Translations under genes and position numbers: made by a program
In this document: one piece after another, positions 7,190 to 15,530 of the stretch
Layout of the letters: each line of letters begins with the position of its first letter
Numbering within the stretch: position 1 is the first letter of the stretch
DNA from: Nitrospirota bacterium
GTDB lineage: Bacteria; Nitrospirota; Nitrospiria; Nitrospirales; NS-4
Length of the DNA: 32,652 nucleotides
Assembly (NCBI GenBank): GCA_004298335.1
Contig: SCTG01000163.1
Location: forward strand, 1 to 32,652
Direction of reading: 5' to 3'
Notes under the pieces: generated by a model
Databases searched by the model: none
The model's input: only the letters and a program-made list of their open reading frames with translations
Told to the model about the DNA's origin: nothing

Positions 7190-10100
7190 GTGTGGAATCC
7201 TCGCCGCAAGCTTGCGTGGTTGGTGCTCGTTCCCGTCGCCGTCCTTGCCGCGGTTGCGCTCTCGCTTCCCCTGATCCTGAATACCGCCGATTACCAGGCG
7301 TTGCTGGTCGAGCAGGCGGAGCTGCAACTCGGCCGCAAGGTGACGGTAAAGCGGGCCACCGTCGAGGTGTTTCCCTACGTCCGGATCGCGCTCGATGACG
7401 TGGTGATCAAGGAACCCGACGGCACGACGCAATTCCTGTTCGCCGACCATTTCTTCATCGACCTGCGGGTCTTTCCGCTCCTGCAGCGCAAAGTGCTGGC
7501 GAGGCGCATCCTGCTGGACAAGCCCAAGATGGCGATCCGGCGGGGCGCCGCCGGCATCCTGAACATCTCGGACCTGTTTTCCCAGACGGCCCAACCCTCG
7601 GACTTCACCATCCCGATGCTGGGCGAGGAGATCGCCATCGCCGACGGCGAATTCGTGTTCGAGGACAGCTTCGGCGTGGAGGCGCCCCGGACGGTCACGC
7701 TCCGGCACGTGACCACCACGTTGACGAGGGCCGGCGTGCAGCTGGGCTTCAAGTTCCACGCGGCGCTCCCGCATGACAACACGGAGGCGACGTTCACGGT
7801 CACGGGGCAGGTCTCGCGCGAAGCGCTCGTGGGGGCGCGCCCGGGCGGGAAGGCCGTGGGACGGCTGGAAGCCAAGGGCCTGAACCTGAGCCAGCTGGCC
7901 GCATTTCTGAACAACAACCCCGTCCTCCGCAGCGCCAACGCCCCGATGAACCTGACCGGCGCGTTCGAATACCGCTGGGCCAAGGGCGAGCGCGCGCTGG
8001 CCATCAAGGAGTTGAACGTCACGGGCGCCGGCGCGACGATCACGGGCACCGTCACGCTGAGCAAGCTGTTCACCCCGCAAGTGGAGTTTGTCTCGTCGCT
8101 GACCACCACGCCGTTTCGTCTGGAATCGCTCGTGCAGGGCCTTCCCGAGGAGACGGTCCAGGCCTACGCGCTGGGGTTTTTGAAGCAAGGGCAGGCGAGC
8201 GGCTCTGTCCGGCTGGTGTCCCTCCAGGTGGGATGGAGCCCGGAGCAGGCGCGCCGGCTGACGGTCAAGGGCGAAGTGAACCTGCTGGGCGGGAGCGCCG
8301 TTGTGGGGTCGCACCACGTGCCGGTCTCGGAGGTCAACGGCCGGTTCCTGTTTGACCCGGACCGTATAGCGATCGAGGAACTGACGGGCAAATACGGACT
8401 GGCGGATGTGACCGAGGGGCGGGGAGAGGTGACGCGCCTGGCCGACAATCCGCAACTGGCGCTCGACATCAAGGGCAGGCTCTCCGCCCAGGAACTGGCC
8501 GTGGTCGTGGCCCGGTTCGCGCCGAAGGCGCTGCTGCCGCTCGGCCCGGCCGGCCTGACGAAACTGCAGGGCGAAGCCGCCGCCGCCGTCAAGCTGGAAG
8601 GTCCGCTGAACCGGCTCGACGAACTCCGCGTGGCGTGGGGTCTTGAAGCGAAAGACGTCGGGTTCACGGACCGGCGGCTCTCCCTGCCGTTCGCCGGCGT
8701 GCGGGGCCGGGTGCGGTCCATCCCGCGCGGTGTGCTGTTCGACCGTCTGGCCGGTCGCGTGGGACACTCCCCGATCGTTCTGGACGGAGAGATTGCGGTC
8801 CGTTCCGACGAGAAGGCCCACTACGCCCTGATCGTCTCCGGCCAGGCCGATACGAAAGAACTGCTGGGGGTGACGATGGAGAAGCCGTCGAAAAAGCTCT
8901 CGGTGGAGGGCACGGCGGGGTTCGGGCTCAGCATTTCGGGGAGGACGGGAGAGTTGCGCGGCATCGGGCGGGCGGATCTGGGCCAGACGGGGATCAGCCA
9001 TGTGGTGGGATTCAGGAAGCCCAACGAGGTTCCGGCTTCAGTGGAATTCGACCTGCAGCTGGACCAGAGCCGCCGCGTGAAGGTGAACCGCTTTGCGGCG
9101 GCGATGCCTCCGTTCAAGATCCTGACGAAGGGAACCCTGAGCTTCGACCGGGACCGCAGCTTCGACCTCGAGGTGCGGATTCCGCCGGTCGCCATCCGAG
9201 CGCTGCCCAAGGGACTGCTCGCCGTGAAGACCTCCTTCAATGCGGGAAGCTTCCAGGCGCAGTTTACGGCGGCCGGGCCGCTCGATAACTGGTGGGCCGC
9301 CAAGCTGAAGGGCCAGGCGGCGATCACGCACGCGAGTTTCAAAATCGAAGGGCTGGCCGCGCCGGTCGAGGACCTGACGGCGACGTTCTCGTTTGTGGAG
9401 GACCGCCTCACGGTGGAGGGCGGGACGCTGAAAATCGCGGACAGCCGGATCACCGCCACGGGAGACATCCGCGGGTGGCGGGGGATCCCGCGCATCCAAG
9501 CCGCGTTTGACTCGCCGGGCCTCGATCTGGCCTTGCTGGTTCCCGAGGGCGATCGCTCCCTCGTGCGCGTGGCGATGGAAGCGCTGACCAGCGGCGCCAA
9601 GCTCTCGGCGACGGCGACGATCCGGAACGGCCGCTATCACGGCGTGCTCTTCGACGAGATTCAGGCGAAGGTCTCCGGAGGGGACGACGCGATCGTCCTG
9701 GACCCGGTCACCGGCCGGATGGGGAAGGGGACGATCACCGGCCAGACGCGCGTGGCGCTGCCGCCCGGGAAACCCGCCGCGGTCGAGTCCACCCTTCATC
9801 TGAAAGGGATCGCGGTGGAGCCGGTGTTCCATTCGGTCGGCATCATGGAGCCGCCGTTCACCGGCTCGCTGACGTTGGACGGGGCGATCCGTGGGGACGG
9901 CACGCATCCCAAGGGGCCCGCGCCCACCCTCAACGGAGACGTCAAGGTGCTGGTCGCCGACGGCCGTTTCCGGAAGCTGTCGGCAACATCAAAAATCGCC
10001 GGGCTGCTCAACCTGACCTCGCAGCTGGCGGGCAAGGCGGACGTCACCGAGCAGGGGATGCCGTTTGATTGCGTCTCGGGGCGCATCGTCATCAAGAACG

Positions 10101-10483
10101 GCATCGCGGAGGTCCAGAACTACCGGGTGGACAGCCCGGTCCTGAAGATCACCGGCGCGGGCACGTACGACATCCCCAACGATCAGTACGACATGGTCAT
10201 GGTCGTGACGCCGTTCGGCTCCTACGAAGGGATCCTGCAATCCATCCCCCTCTTCGGCAAGCTGTTCGCGGGCGAGCGGGAAGGCTTTACCACCGCCTTC
10301 TTCGAGATCAAAGGCCCGCTGGTCGATCCGAAAGTGACGTGGCTCCCCATGAAGTCGGTCGGGTCGGGGCTGACCGGCCTGGGGCAGCTCGCCTTCGATC
10401 TCATGAAGAACATCGTCCTGCTGCCGAAAGAGCTGATCGCGCCGGCCGACAAGGGGCCGCGGACGCCTTGCTCGGCTCAATGA
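7190..10483 (+). CDS. AsmA/YhdP-like envelope protein
   Basis: From GTG 7190 the product has 1097 residues. A single N-terminal membrane anchor (about residues 8-30, LAWLVLVPVAVLAAVALSLP) is followed directly by an AsmA-type N-terminal domain (YQALLVEQAELQLGRKVTV...). A very long beta-rich repetitive body runs to a C-terminal AsmA/DUF3971-like region (LNLTSQLAGKADVTEQGMPF, then TGAGTYDIPNDQYDMVMVV). AsmA-like proteins sit at the inner membrane with a large periplasmic part, and the long ones are thought to bridge the envelope and move phospholipids to the outer membrane. This supports a two-membrane (Gram-negative) cell. The start is chosen because a strong promoter places the transcript start on this GTG. 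A TTG at 7139 would lie upstream of that promoter. Confidence 0.85.
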   Translation: MWNPRRKLAWLVLVPVAVLAAVALSLPLILNTADYQALLVEQAELQLGRKVTVKRATVEVFPYVRIALDDVVIKEPDGTTQFLFADHFFIDLRVFPLLQRKVLARRILLDKPKMAIRRGAAGILNISDLFSQTAQPSDFTIPMLGEEIAIADGEFVFEDSFGVEAPRTVTLRHVTTTLTRAGVQLGFKFHAALPHDNTEATFTVTGQVSREALVGARPGGKAVGRLEAKGLNLSQLAAFLNNNPVLRSANAPMNLTGAFEYRWAKGERALAIKELNVTGAGATITGTVTLSKLFTPQVEFVSSLTTTPFRLESLVQGLPEETVQAYALGFLKQGQASGSVRLVSLQVGWSPEQARRLTVKGEVNLLGGSAVVGSHHVPVSEVNGRFLFDPDRIAIEELTGKYGLADVTEGRGEVTRLADNPQLALDIKGRLSAQELAVVVARFAPKALLPLGPAGLTKLQGEAAAAVKLEGPLNRLDELRVAWGLEAKDVGFTDRRLSLPFAGVRGRVRSIPRGVLFDRLAGRVGHSPIVLDGEIAVRSDEKAHYALIVSGQADTKELLGVTMEKPSKKLSVEGTAGFGLSISGRTGELRGIGRADLGQTGISHVVGFRKPNEVPASVEFDLQLDQSRRVKVNRFAAAMPPFKILTKGTLSFDRDRSFDLEVRIPPVAIRALPKGLLAVKTSFNAGSFQAQFTAAGPLDNWWAAKLKGQAAITHASFKIEGLAAPVEDLTATFSFVEDRLTVEGGTLKIADSRITATGDIRGWRGIPRIQAAFDSPGLDLALLVPEGDRSLVRVAMEALTSGAKLSATATIRNGRYHGVLFDEIQAKVSGGDDAIVLDPVTGRMGKGTITGQTRVALPPGKPAAVESTLHLKGIAVEPVFHSVGIMEPPFTGSLTLDGAIRGDGTHPKGPAPTLNGDVKVLVADGRFRKLSATSKIAGLLNLTSQLAGKADVTEQGMPFDCVSGRIVIKNGIAEVQNYRVDSPVLKITGAGTYDIPNDQYDMVMVVTPFGSYEGILQSIPLFGKLFAGEREGFTTAFFEIKGPLVDPKVTWLPMKSVGSGLTGLGQLAFDLMKNIVLLPKELIAPADKGPRTPCSAQ

Positions 10484-10497
10484 GGCCATGCTAGCAT
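10468..10497 (+). promoter_or_regulatory. Possible promoter for the M24 peptidase gene
   Basis: TTGCTC at 10468-10473 (4 of 6), an 18-base spacer, and TAGCAT at 10492-10497 preceded by TGC (extended -10 form). The predicted start at about 10504-10505 is next to ATG 10506, again nearly leaderless. It overlaps the end of the asmA-like gene, so readthrough could also occur. Confidence 0.4.
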
Positions 10498-10505
10498 CGT
10501 CGATT

Positions 10506-11636
10506 ATGCCGGCCGATTCCGACGTCCTGCTCATCGCGGCGAGCGAGACCGACTCCAACCTCTATTACGCGACCCGGTTTCCCGCGCCGGACTCCTTCAT
10601 TTTTCTCCGCGTGAAGGGCGAGAAAATCCTCGTCATGAGCGATCTGGAAGTGGACCGCGCGCGGGCCACGGCCACGGTGGATACCGTCCTGTCCTATACG
10701 GAATACGAGGCGCGGTTCAAGCGGCGCGAGGCGGCCCACCCCACCGCGGTCGACGTGGTCGATCTGGTGCTGAAGGAGCGCGGCGTCACGCATCTGGTGG
10801 TGCCGGAGAATTTCGGCTTCGAGCACGCCCGCCGGCTCCAGGCGAAGGGGTACGAGCTGAGCACGAAGCGCGAGCCGTTCTTCGAAGAGCGGGCCATCAA
10901 GACCGGGGCGGAAGTGGCCGCGATCGAAGCCGCCCAGCGCGCCGTGGAGTCGGCCGTCCGGCGGGTGCTCGACCTCCTCGGCGCGGCCTCCGTGCGGGAC
11001 GGCCTGATCGTCCACGAGGGCGAGCCCGTGACGTCCGAGCGCATCAAGCAGCTCATCAATGTCTCGCTGATGGAGCAGGACTGCATCAGCCAGCACACGA
11101 TCATCGCCGGAGGCCTGCAGGCCTGCGATCCGCACAACGAGGGGTCGGGGCCGCTGAAGGCCGGCGAGCTCATCGTCATGGACATCTTCCCCCGCAACGC
11201 GACGACCCGGTACTTCGCCGACATGAGCCGCACCGTGCTCAAGGGCAAGGCGAGCCCCGAGAAAAAGCGTCTCTACGACACGGTGCTGGCCGCGCAGGAA
11301 GAGGCCATCGGCTCGGTCCGCGACGGCGCGGACGGGCAGAAGATCCACGCCCGCGTCCTGGAGCGGTTCGAGCAGGCCGGCTACAAGACGGGCCTGATCG
11401 ACGGGCGCATGCAGGGTTTCTTTCACGGGACCGGCCACGGGGTGGGCATCGACATTCACGAAGCGCCCCGGATCGGCAAGACCGGGTCTCCGCTCGCGGC
11501 CGGCCACGTGGTCACCGTCGAACCGGGGCTCTACTACCCCGGCATCGGCGGGGTCCGGATCGAGGACATGGTCCTGGTCGAGTCCGGCGGCTGCCGCAAT
11601 CTCACGCGCTTTCCGAAAGTCCTCGAAATCGACTAG
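10506..11636 (+). CDS. M24-family metallopeptidase (Xaa-Pro aminopeptidase-like)
   Basis: A 376-residue protein from ATG 10506; an in-frame ATG at 10488 would add six residues but lies upstream of the likely -10 box. Residues 1-130 are a creatinase-like N-terminal domain, and the rest is the pita-bread catalytic domain. All five metal ligands expected for M24 enzymes can be found: the aspartates of VMDIFP and FADMSRT, the histidine in GTGHGVGIDIHE, and the glutamates in VTVEPGLYYP and VRIEDMVLVE. It should be a cytoplasmic two-metal enzyme releasing an N-terminal residue before proline. It is followed after 3 bases by the SdhB-like gene, so it may be the first gene of the redox operon, although a metabolic link is not obvious. 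Confidence 0.88.
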   Translation: MPADSDVLLIAASETDSNLYYATRFPAPDSFIFLRVKGEKILVMSDLEVDRARATATVDTVLSYTEYEARFKRREAAHPTAVDVVDLVLKERGVTHLVVPENFGFEHARRLQAKGYELSTKREPFFEERAIKTGAEVAAIEAAQRAVESAVRRVLDLLGAASVRDGLIVHEGEPVTSERIKQLINVSLMEQDCISQHTIIAGGLQACDPHNEGSGPLKAGELIVMDIFPRNATTRYFADMSRTVLKGKASPEKKRLYDTVLAAQEEAIGSVRDGADGQKIHARVLERFEQAGYKTGLIDGRMQGFFHGTGHGVGIDIHEAPRIGKTGSPLAAGHVVTVEPGLYYPGIGGVRIEDMVLVESGGCRNLTRFPKVLEID

Positions 11637-11639
11637 GCG

Positions 11640-12578
11640 ATGCGCCTGGCCTTCACGATCCAACGGTATCACCCCGAGCTGGACGCCGCTCCCCACGACG
11701 AGACCTATCGGCTCGACGTCGCCCGCGGGATGACCGTGCTCGACGCCCTCATCCGGATCAAAAACGAGCAGGACGGCCGGCTGACCTTCCGCTATTCGTG
11801 CCGCTCCGCCATCTGCGGGTCCTGCTCGATGACGATCAACGGCGGCGAGAAGCTGGCCTGCCGCACGTCCGTCCGGAGGGAATGGGAACGGCACGGCGGG
11901 CTCATCGTCGGGCCGCTTCGCCATCTGCCCGTGCTCAAGGATCTGTCCGTGGACATGGGGTCCTTCTGGGGCAAGGTCCGCGCGATCGAGCCGTGGCTGC
12001 GGGACAGCGGCCGCCAGGCCGCCGGCGGCGCGCTGGCGGCGGGCGCCTCCCGGTTCCACAACGTGGACGCCTGCATCATGTGCGGGGCCTGCGTGGCGGC
12101 CTGCACGGTGCACGAAGTGGACAAGGGTTTCCTGGGGCCCGCCGCGCTGGCGAAGGCGTACCGGTTCGTCGCGGACGCCCGGGAGTCCGGCCCGGCGCGG
12201 ACGTCCCGGCTGGCCGCGCTGCAAGGGCCGACCGGCATGTGGGACTGCACGCGGTGCAATTTCTGCGTGGAGGTCTGTCCCAAGGACGTGCAGCCGATGG
12301 AGGCGATCATCCGCCTGCGCCGCGAGGCCATCGAGTCGGGCCATACCGGGACGGGCGGCGCCCGGCACGTCGTGGGGTTCCGGGACCTGATCGCGCGGTT
12401 CGGCCGGCTGAACGAAGCGCTGATGCCGTTGAAGGTGATCGGCTGGAGCCTGCGGAAGTTCCTGCGCGTGCTGCCGCTGGGCGTCCGGATGCTGCTCAAA
12501 GGGAAGGTGCCGAGCCCGCTGCACTCGTCCATGGACGGGCCGGAGCGGGTGCGCGCCCTGCTGGAGCGGCGGCGATGA
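11640..12578 (+). CDS. SdhB/FrdB-like iron-sulfur subunit
   Basis: A 312-residue protein with a plant-type [2Fe-2S] domain (C54, C59, C62, C74) followed by two four-cysteine motifs, C145/C148/C151/C155 and C203/C206/C209/C213-P. Classical SdhB has a non-cysteine residue at the second position of the last motif, giving a [3Fe-4S] centre. Here a cysteine stands there (CTRCNFCVEVCP), so a second [4Fe-4S] cluster is predicted. Such subunits carry electrons between a flavoprotein (succinate/fumarate or similar) and a membrane or HdrB-like subunit. No SdhA-like flavoprotein is adjacent. The ATGA overlap with the FixX-like gene, then the SdhE/HdrB-like gene, indicates one complex. Residues 245-312 form a basic C-terminal extension without cysteines. 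Confidence 0.85.
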   Translation: MRLAFTIQRYHPELDAAPHDETYRLDVARGMTVLDALIRIKNEQDGRLTFRYSCRSAICGSCSMTINGGEKLACRTSVRREWERHGGLIVGPLRHLPVLKDLSVDMGSFWGKVRAIEPWLRDSGRQAAGGALAAGASRFHNVDACIMCGACVAACTVHEVDKGFLGPAALAKAYRFVADARESGPARTSRLAALQGPTGMWDCTRCNFCVEVCPKDVQPMEAIIRLRREAIESGHTGTGGARHVVGFRDLIARFGRLNEALMPLKVIGWSLRKFLRVLPLGVRMLLKGKVPSPLHSSMDGPERVRALLERRR

Positions 12579-12847
12579 GCGACAGGAAGACCGGCAACGA
12601 GATCCAGTTCCGCACCCCGCACATCCGGATCAAGGAGCCGGCGGCCTGTCTGCGCTGTGTGAGGAAGCAATGCACGATCGTGTGTCCGGCGGGGGTCTAC
12701 CGGTGGGACGGGATCACGATGAAAATGAACGTGGAGTGGCCGGCCTGTCTCGAGAGCGGGGCCTGCCTGGTCGCCTGCAACGAGTTCAACAACATCGAGA
12801 TGACCTATCCGGACGCCGGCACCGGCGTGAAATACAACTATGGATGA
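12575..12847 (+). CDS. FixX-like ferredoxin
   Basis: A 90-residue ferredoxin-like protein starting at ATG 12575 inside the ATGA overlap. Cysteines are at 25, 28, 33 and 37 (CLRCVRKQCTIVCP) and at 58, 64 and 68 (CLESGACLVAC). The ending YPDAGTGVKYNYG resembles the end of FixX proteins, which normally work beside the FixABC electron-bifurcating flavoproteins. In FixX the second block usually reads CLECGTC; here the middle cysteine is serine 61. No fixA, fixB or fixC is seen nearby. The gene stands instead between SdhB-like and HdrB-like genes, so it is more likely an electron-wire subunit of that complex. The next start follows its stop by six bases. Confidence 0.8.
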   Translation: MSDRKTGNEIQFRTPHIRIKEPAACLRCVRKQCTIVCPAGVYRWDGITMKMNVEWPACLESGACLVACNEFNNIEMTYPDAGTGVKYNYG

Positions 12848-12853
12848 GATAAA

Positions 12854-13765
12854 TTGAAGTACGCTTTATATCCAGGGTGTGCGGCGAAGGGGGCGACGCC
12901 CGAGCTGTTTCAATCCACGATGGCCGTCATCGGACGGCTCGGGATCGAAGTCACCGAGCTGACCGCGTCGTCCTGCTGCGGGGCCGGCGTGGTCGGCGAG
13001 GCGGACCCCGACGGCGCCCTCGCCCTCAGCGCGCGCACCTTTGCGCAGGCCGAACGGCTGGGCCTCGACATCATGACGATCTGCGGCACCTGCCAGGGCG
13101 TCATGGGCGGCGCCAACCGGAAGCTCAAAAGCGATCCGGCGCTGCTCCAGCGCGTCAACCGCCTGCTCGCGCCCGAGCGGCTCGCCTATCGCGGCACGGT
13201 CCAGGTCAAACACCTGCTCTGGATCGTGGTGCGCGAAGTGGGGCTGGAGAAGCTCGCGGACGAGGTGCAGGTGACGCTCGGCGACCTCAAGATCGCGCCG
13301 TTCTACGGCTGCTATATCCTGCGGCCGTCGGGCGATCTCGGGTTCGACGACCCGGAGCACCCGGATTCCCTCGACAAGGTCATCCGTGCCGTGGGGGCCG
13401 AGCCGGTGGACTACGGCGGCAAGATCAAGTGCTGCGGCTTCCCGATCATCCTGGAGAAGGAAGACATCGCCCTCGCGATGAACGGCGCGAACCTCAAGGA
13501 GGCGAAGGACGGCGGCGCGGACGCGATGGTCACGCCCTGCCCGCTGTGCCACATGAGCCTGGACATCTATCAGGAGCGGGCGGGGAAGAAGATCGGGGCG
13601 AACCTGAACCTGCCGGTGCTGCACCTGCCGCAGATGCTCGGGCTGGCGATGGGCGTGCCGGCCGGGGAGCTCGGCCTGCAGCGCCACCTGGTGTCGGTCG
13701 ATCCGTTCCTTGAAAAGGTGGAAGAACGTCACGTCGAACGTCACAAGGAGAAAGGCCAGGTATGA
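12854..13765 (+). CDS. HdrB/SdhE-like protein with two CCG domains
   Basis: A 303-residue protein starting at TTG 12854 (MKYALYPGC, the normal beginning of the family). Both cysteine-rich CCG domains are complete: C9, C41-C42-G, C77/C80, and C153, C193-C194-G, C229/C232. In HdrB these hold noncubane iron-sulfur clusters used in disulfide reduction. In SdhE/type E succinate:quinone reductases a similar subunit links the iron-sulfur subunit to the membrane. With the SdhB-like and FixX-like genes directly upstream, a soluble or membrane-attached reductase is inferred. Heterodisulfide itself is unlikely as substrate outside methanogens. The C-terminus beyond residue 275 is charged and may mediate interactions. 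The stop overlaps the cupin start by 4 bases. Confidence 0.86.
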   Translation: MKYALYPGCAAKGATPELFQSTMAVIGRLGIEVTELTASSCCGAGVVGEADPDGALALSARTFAQAERLGLDIMTICGTCQGVMGGANRKLKSDPALLQRVNRLLAPERLAYRGTVQVKHLLWIVVREVGLEKLADEVQVTLGDLKIAPFYGCYILRPSGDLGFDDPEHPDSLDKVIRAVGAEPVDYGGKIKCCGFPIILEKEDIALAMNGANLKEAKDGGADAMVTPCPLCHMSLDIYQERAGKKIGANLNLPVLHLPQMLGLAMGVPAGELGLQRHLVSVDPFLEKVEERHVERHKEKGQV

Positions 13766-14082
13766 CAGTCTTGTCGTTGAGCGACTTCAAGCAGTTCTCG
13801 TCCGAGAAGATGAAGAAGAACAATCTCTTCCAGACGCCGCGGTTCTTCTGCGACGTGTACGGGTTCGAACCGGGGCAGGTCCAGAAGGGGCACGTGCACG
13901 GCGAGCAGGACAAAATCTACATCGTGCTTGACGGGCAGGGGACGTTCCAGGTCGGCGGCGAGGAAAAAGTTCTCGGGTCCGGCCAGGCGGTGATGGCGCC
14001 GGCCGGCGCGGAGCACGGGGTCCGCAACCACACGCAGCAGCGGCTGTCGGTGCTGGTGTTTGTTGCGCCCAATCCCTCATAA
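13762..14082 (+). CDS. Small single-domain cupin protein
   Basis: A 106-residue protein with one cupin barrel. Metal-binding positions are visible as GHVHGEQDKIYIVLDGQG (residues 49-66; H49, H51 and probably E53 or D55) and a later AGAEHGVRN block whose histidine would complete the site. Small cupins bind a metal and act as isomerases, dioxygenases or sensors; the substrate is unknown. ATG 13762 lies 11 bases after AAGGAG (13745-13750) and overlaps the end of the HdrB-like gene, so it is part of the redox operon. The aldehyde dehydrogenase follows after 6 bases. Confidence 0.85.
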   Translation: MTVLSLSDFKQFSSEKMKKNNLFQTPRFFCDVYGFEPGQVQKGHVHGEQDKIYIVLDGQGTFQVGGEEKVLGSGQAVMAPAGAEHGVRNHTQQRLSVLVFVAPNPS

Positions 14083-14088
14083 TAGGCG

Positions 14089-15516
14089 ATGATGGCGAAG
14101 CGTCGCGCCATGCTGATTGCGGGGAAGTGGATCGAGACCGGGACGACCGGTCCGATCCGAAACCCGTATAACGGAGAGATTCTGGCGGAGGTCTGCCTGG
14201 CCGGCGAGGCCGAGGCCGACGAGGCCATCCGCGCGGCGGTCGCGGCCTTTGCCGTCGGCCGGCGGCTGCCCGCCCACAAAAGGGCCGAGGCGCTGCAGAA
14301 GATCGCCGCCGACATCACGATCCGCAAGGAAGAGTTCGCCCGAAGCCTCTCGTCCGAATCAGGCAAGCCCATCACCGATGCGCGCCGCGAAGTCGGGCGG
14401 GCCATCACGACGTTCACGGTCGCCGCGGAAGAAGCCAAGCGCATTTCCGGCGAGATCGTTCCGCTGGACATCGCGCCCGGCACCGACAACCACTTCGGTC
14501 TGTCGCGTCGGGTGCCGCTCGGACCCATCCTCGGTATCACGCCGTTCAATTTTCCGCTGAACCTCGTCGCGCACAAGGTCGCGCCGGCCCTGGCGGTCGG
14601 GAATCCCATCGTGCTCAAGCCGGCTCCCCAGACGCCGCTGACGTCGCTGCTGCTGGGCGAGGTCTTCCTGCAATCGGGGTTGCCCGCCGGCATGCTCGGC
14701 ATCGTGCCCTGCGCGAACGCCGTCGCGGAGCGGATGGTCACGGACGAGCGTTTCAAGATGGTCAGTTTCACCGGCAGCGCCGCCGTGGGCTGGATGCTCA
14801 AGGGCAAGGCGGGAAAGAAGCGCGTCGTGCTCGAACTGGGCGGGAACGCCGGCGTGATCGTCGAGCCGGACGCCGACCTCGACCAGGCGGCGGACCGTTG
14901 CGTGGTCGGAGGCTATGCTTATTCGGGTCAGACCTGTATCTCGGTCCAGCGCATCTACGCCCACGAATCGGTCTACCAGAAGTTTCTCGACAAGCTGGTC
15001 CAGCGCGTCGGCGCGTTAAAGGCCGGCAACCCGGCCGAGGAATCGACGGTCGTGGGGCCACTCATCGACGAGGGCGCGGCGAAGAGGGTGGAGGCCTGGA
15101 TCAAGGAAGCGGCGGCGGCAGGGGCGAAGGTGCGCATCGGCGGCAAGCGGCAGGGGAGCGTGGTCGAGGCGACGGTGCTGACGGACGTGACGCCGGAGAT
15201 GAAGGTGTCCTGCCAGGAGGTCTTCGGGCCGGTCGTGACGGTGGCGCCCTACGTGAAGTTCGACGACGCGCTGGCGGGGATCAACGACTCGCCGTACGGG
15301 TTACAGGCCGGTGTGTTTACCCGAGACATCAAGAAGGCGTTTCAATCATTCCGGGATCTGGACGTGGGCGCGGTGCTGATCAACGAGATTCCGACGTTCC
15401 GCGCCGACCACATGCCCTACGGCGGGGTGAAGGACTCCGGCCTCGGCCGCGAAGGCCTCCGCTACGCCATCGACGAGATGACCGAAATCAAGCTGCTCGT
15501 GCTGAATCTCAGCTGA
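14089..15516 (+). CDS. NAD(P)-dependent aldehyde dehydrogenase
   Basis: A 475-residue aldehyde dehydrogenase of full family length. The catalytic set is complete: N154 (TPFNFP), K177 (VLKPAP), E249 (LELGG) and the nucleophile C283 (GQTCIS). The cofactor-loop motif FTGSAAVG lies at 227-234 and EVFGPVV near the C-terminus. It oxidises an aldehyde to the acid with NAD or NADP in the cytoplasm. The sequence resembles the lactaldehyde/succinate-semialdehyde/non-phosphorylating glyceraldehyde-3-phosphate group, but the substrate cannot be decided. ATG 14089, 14092 and 14110 are all possible starts and no strong ribosome site separates them. It is last in the run that begins with the M24 peptidase. 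Confidence 0.9.
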   Translation: MMAKRRAMLIAGKWIETGTTGPIRNPYNGEILAEVCLAGEAEADEAIRAAVAAFAVGRRLPAHKRAEALQKIAADITIRKEEFARSLSSESGKPITDARREVGRAITTFTVAAEEAKRISGEIVPLDIAPGTDNHFGLSRRVPLGPILGITPFNFPLNLVAHKVAPALAVGNPIVLKPAPQTPLTSLLLGEVFLQSGLPAGMLGIVPCANAVAERMVTDERFKMVSFTGSAAVGWMLKGKAGKKRVVLELGGNAGVIVEPDADLDQAADRCVVGGYAYSGQTCISVQRIYAHESVYQKFLDKLVQRVGALKAGNPAEESTVVGPLIDEGAAKRVEAWIKEAAAAGAKVRIGGKRQGSVVEATVLTDVTPEMKVSCQEVFGPVVTVAPYVKFDDALAGINDSPYGLQAGVFTRDIKKAFQSFRDLDVGAVLINEIPTFRADHMPYGGVKDSGLGREGLRYAIDEMTEIKLLVLNLS

Positions 15517-15530
15517 CCAATCCGCGAAGA

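Noticed and set aside
12854..13765. Methanogen-type heterodisulfide reductase
   Set aside because: Two CCG domains are present, but the neighbours are SdhB-like and FixX-like and no HdrA or HdrC gene is near, so a heterodisulfide substrate is not supported.
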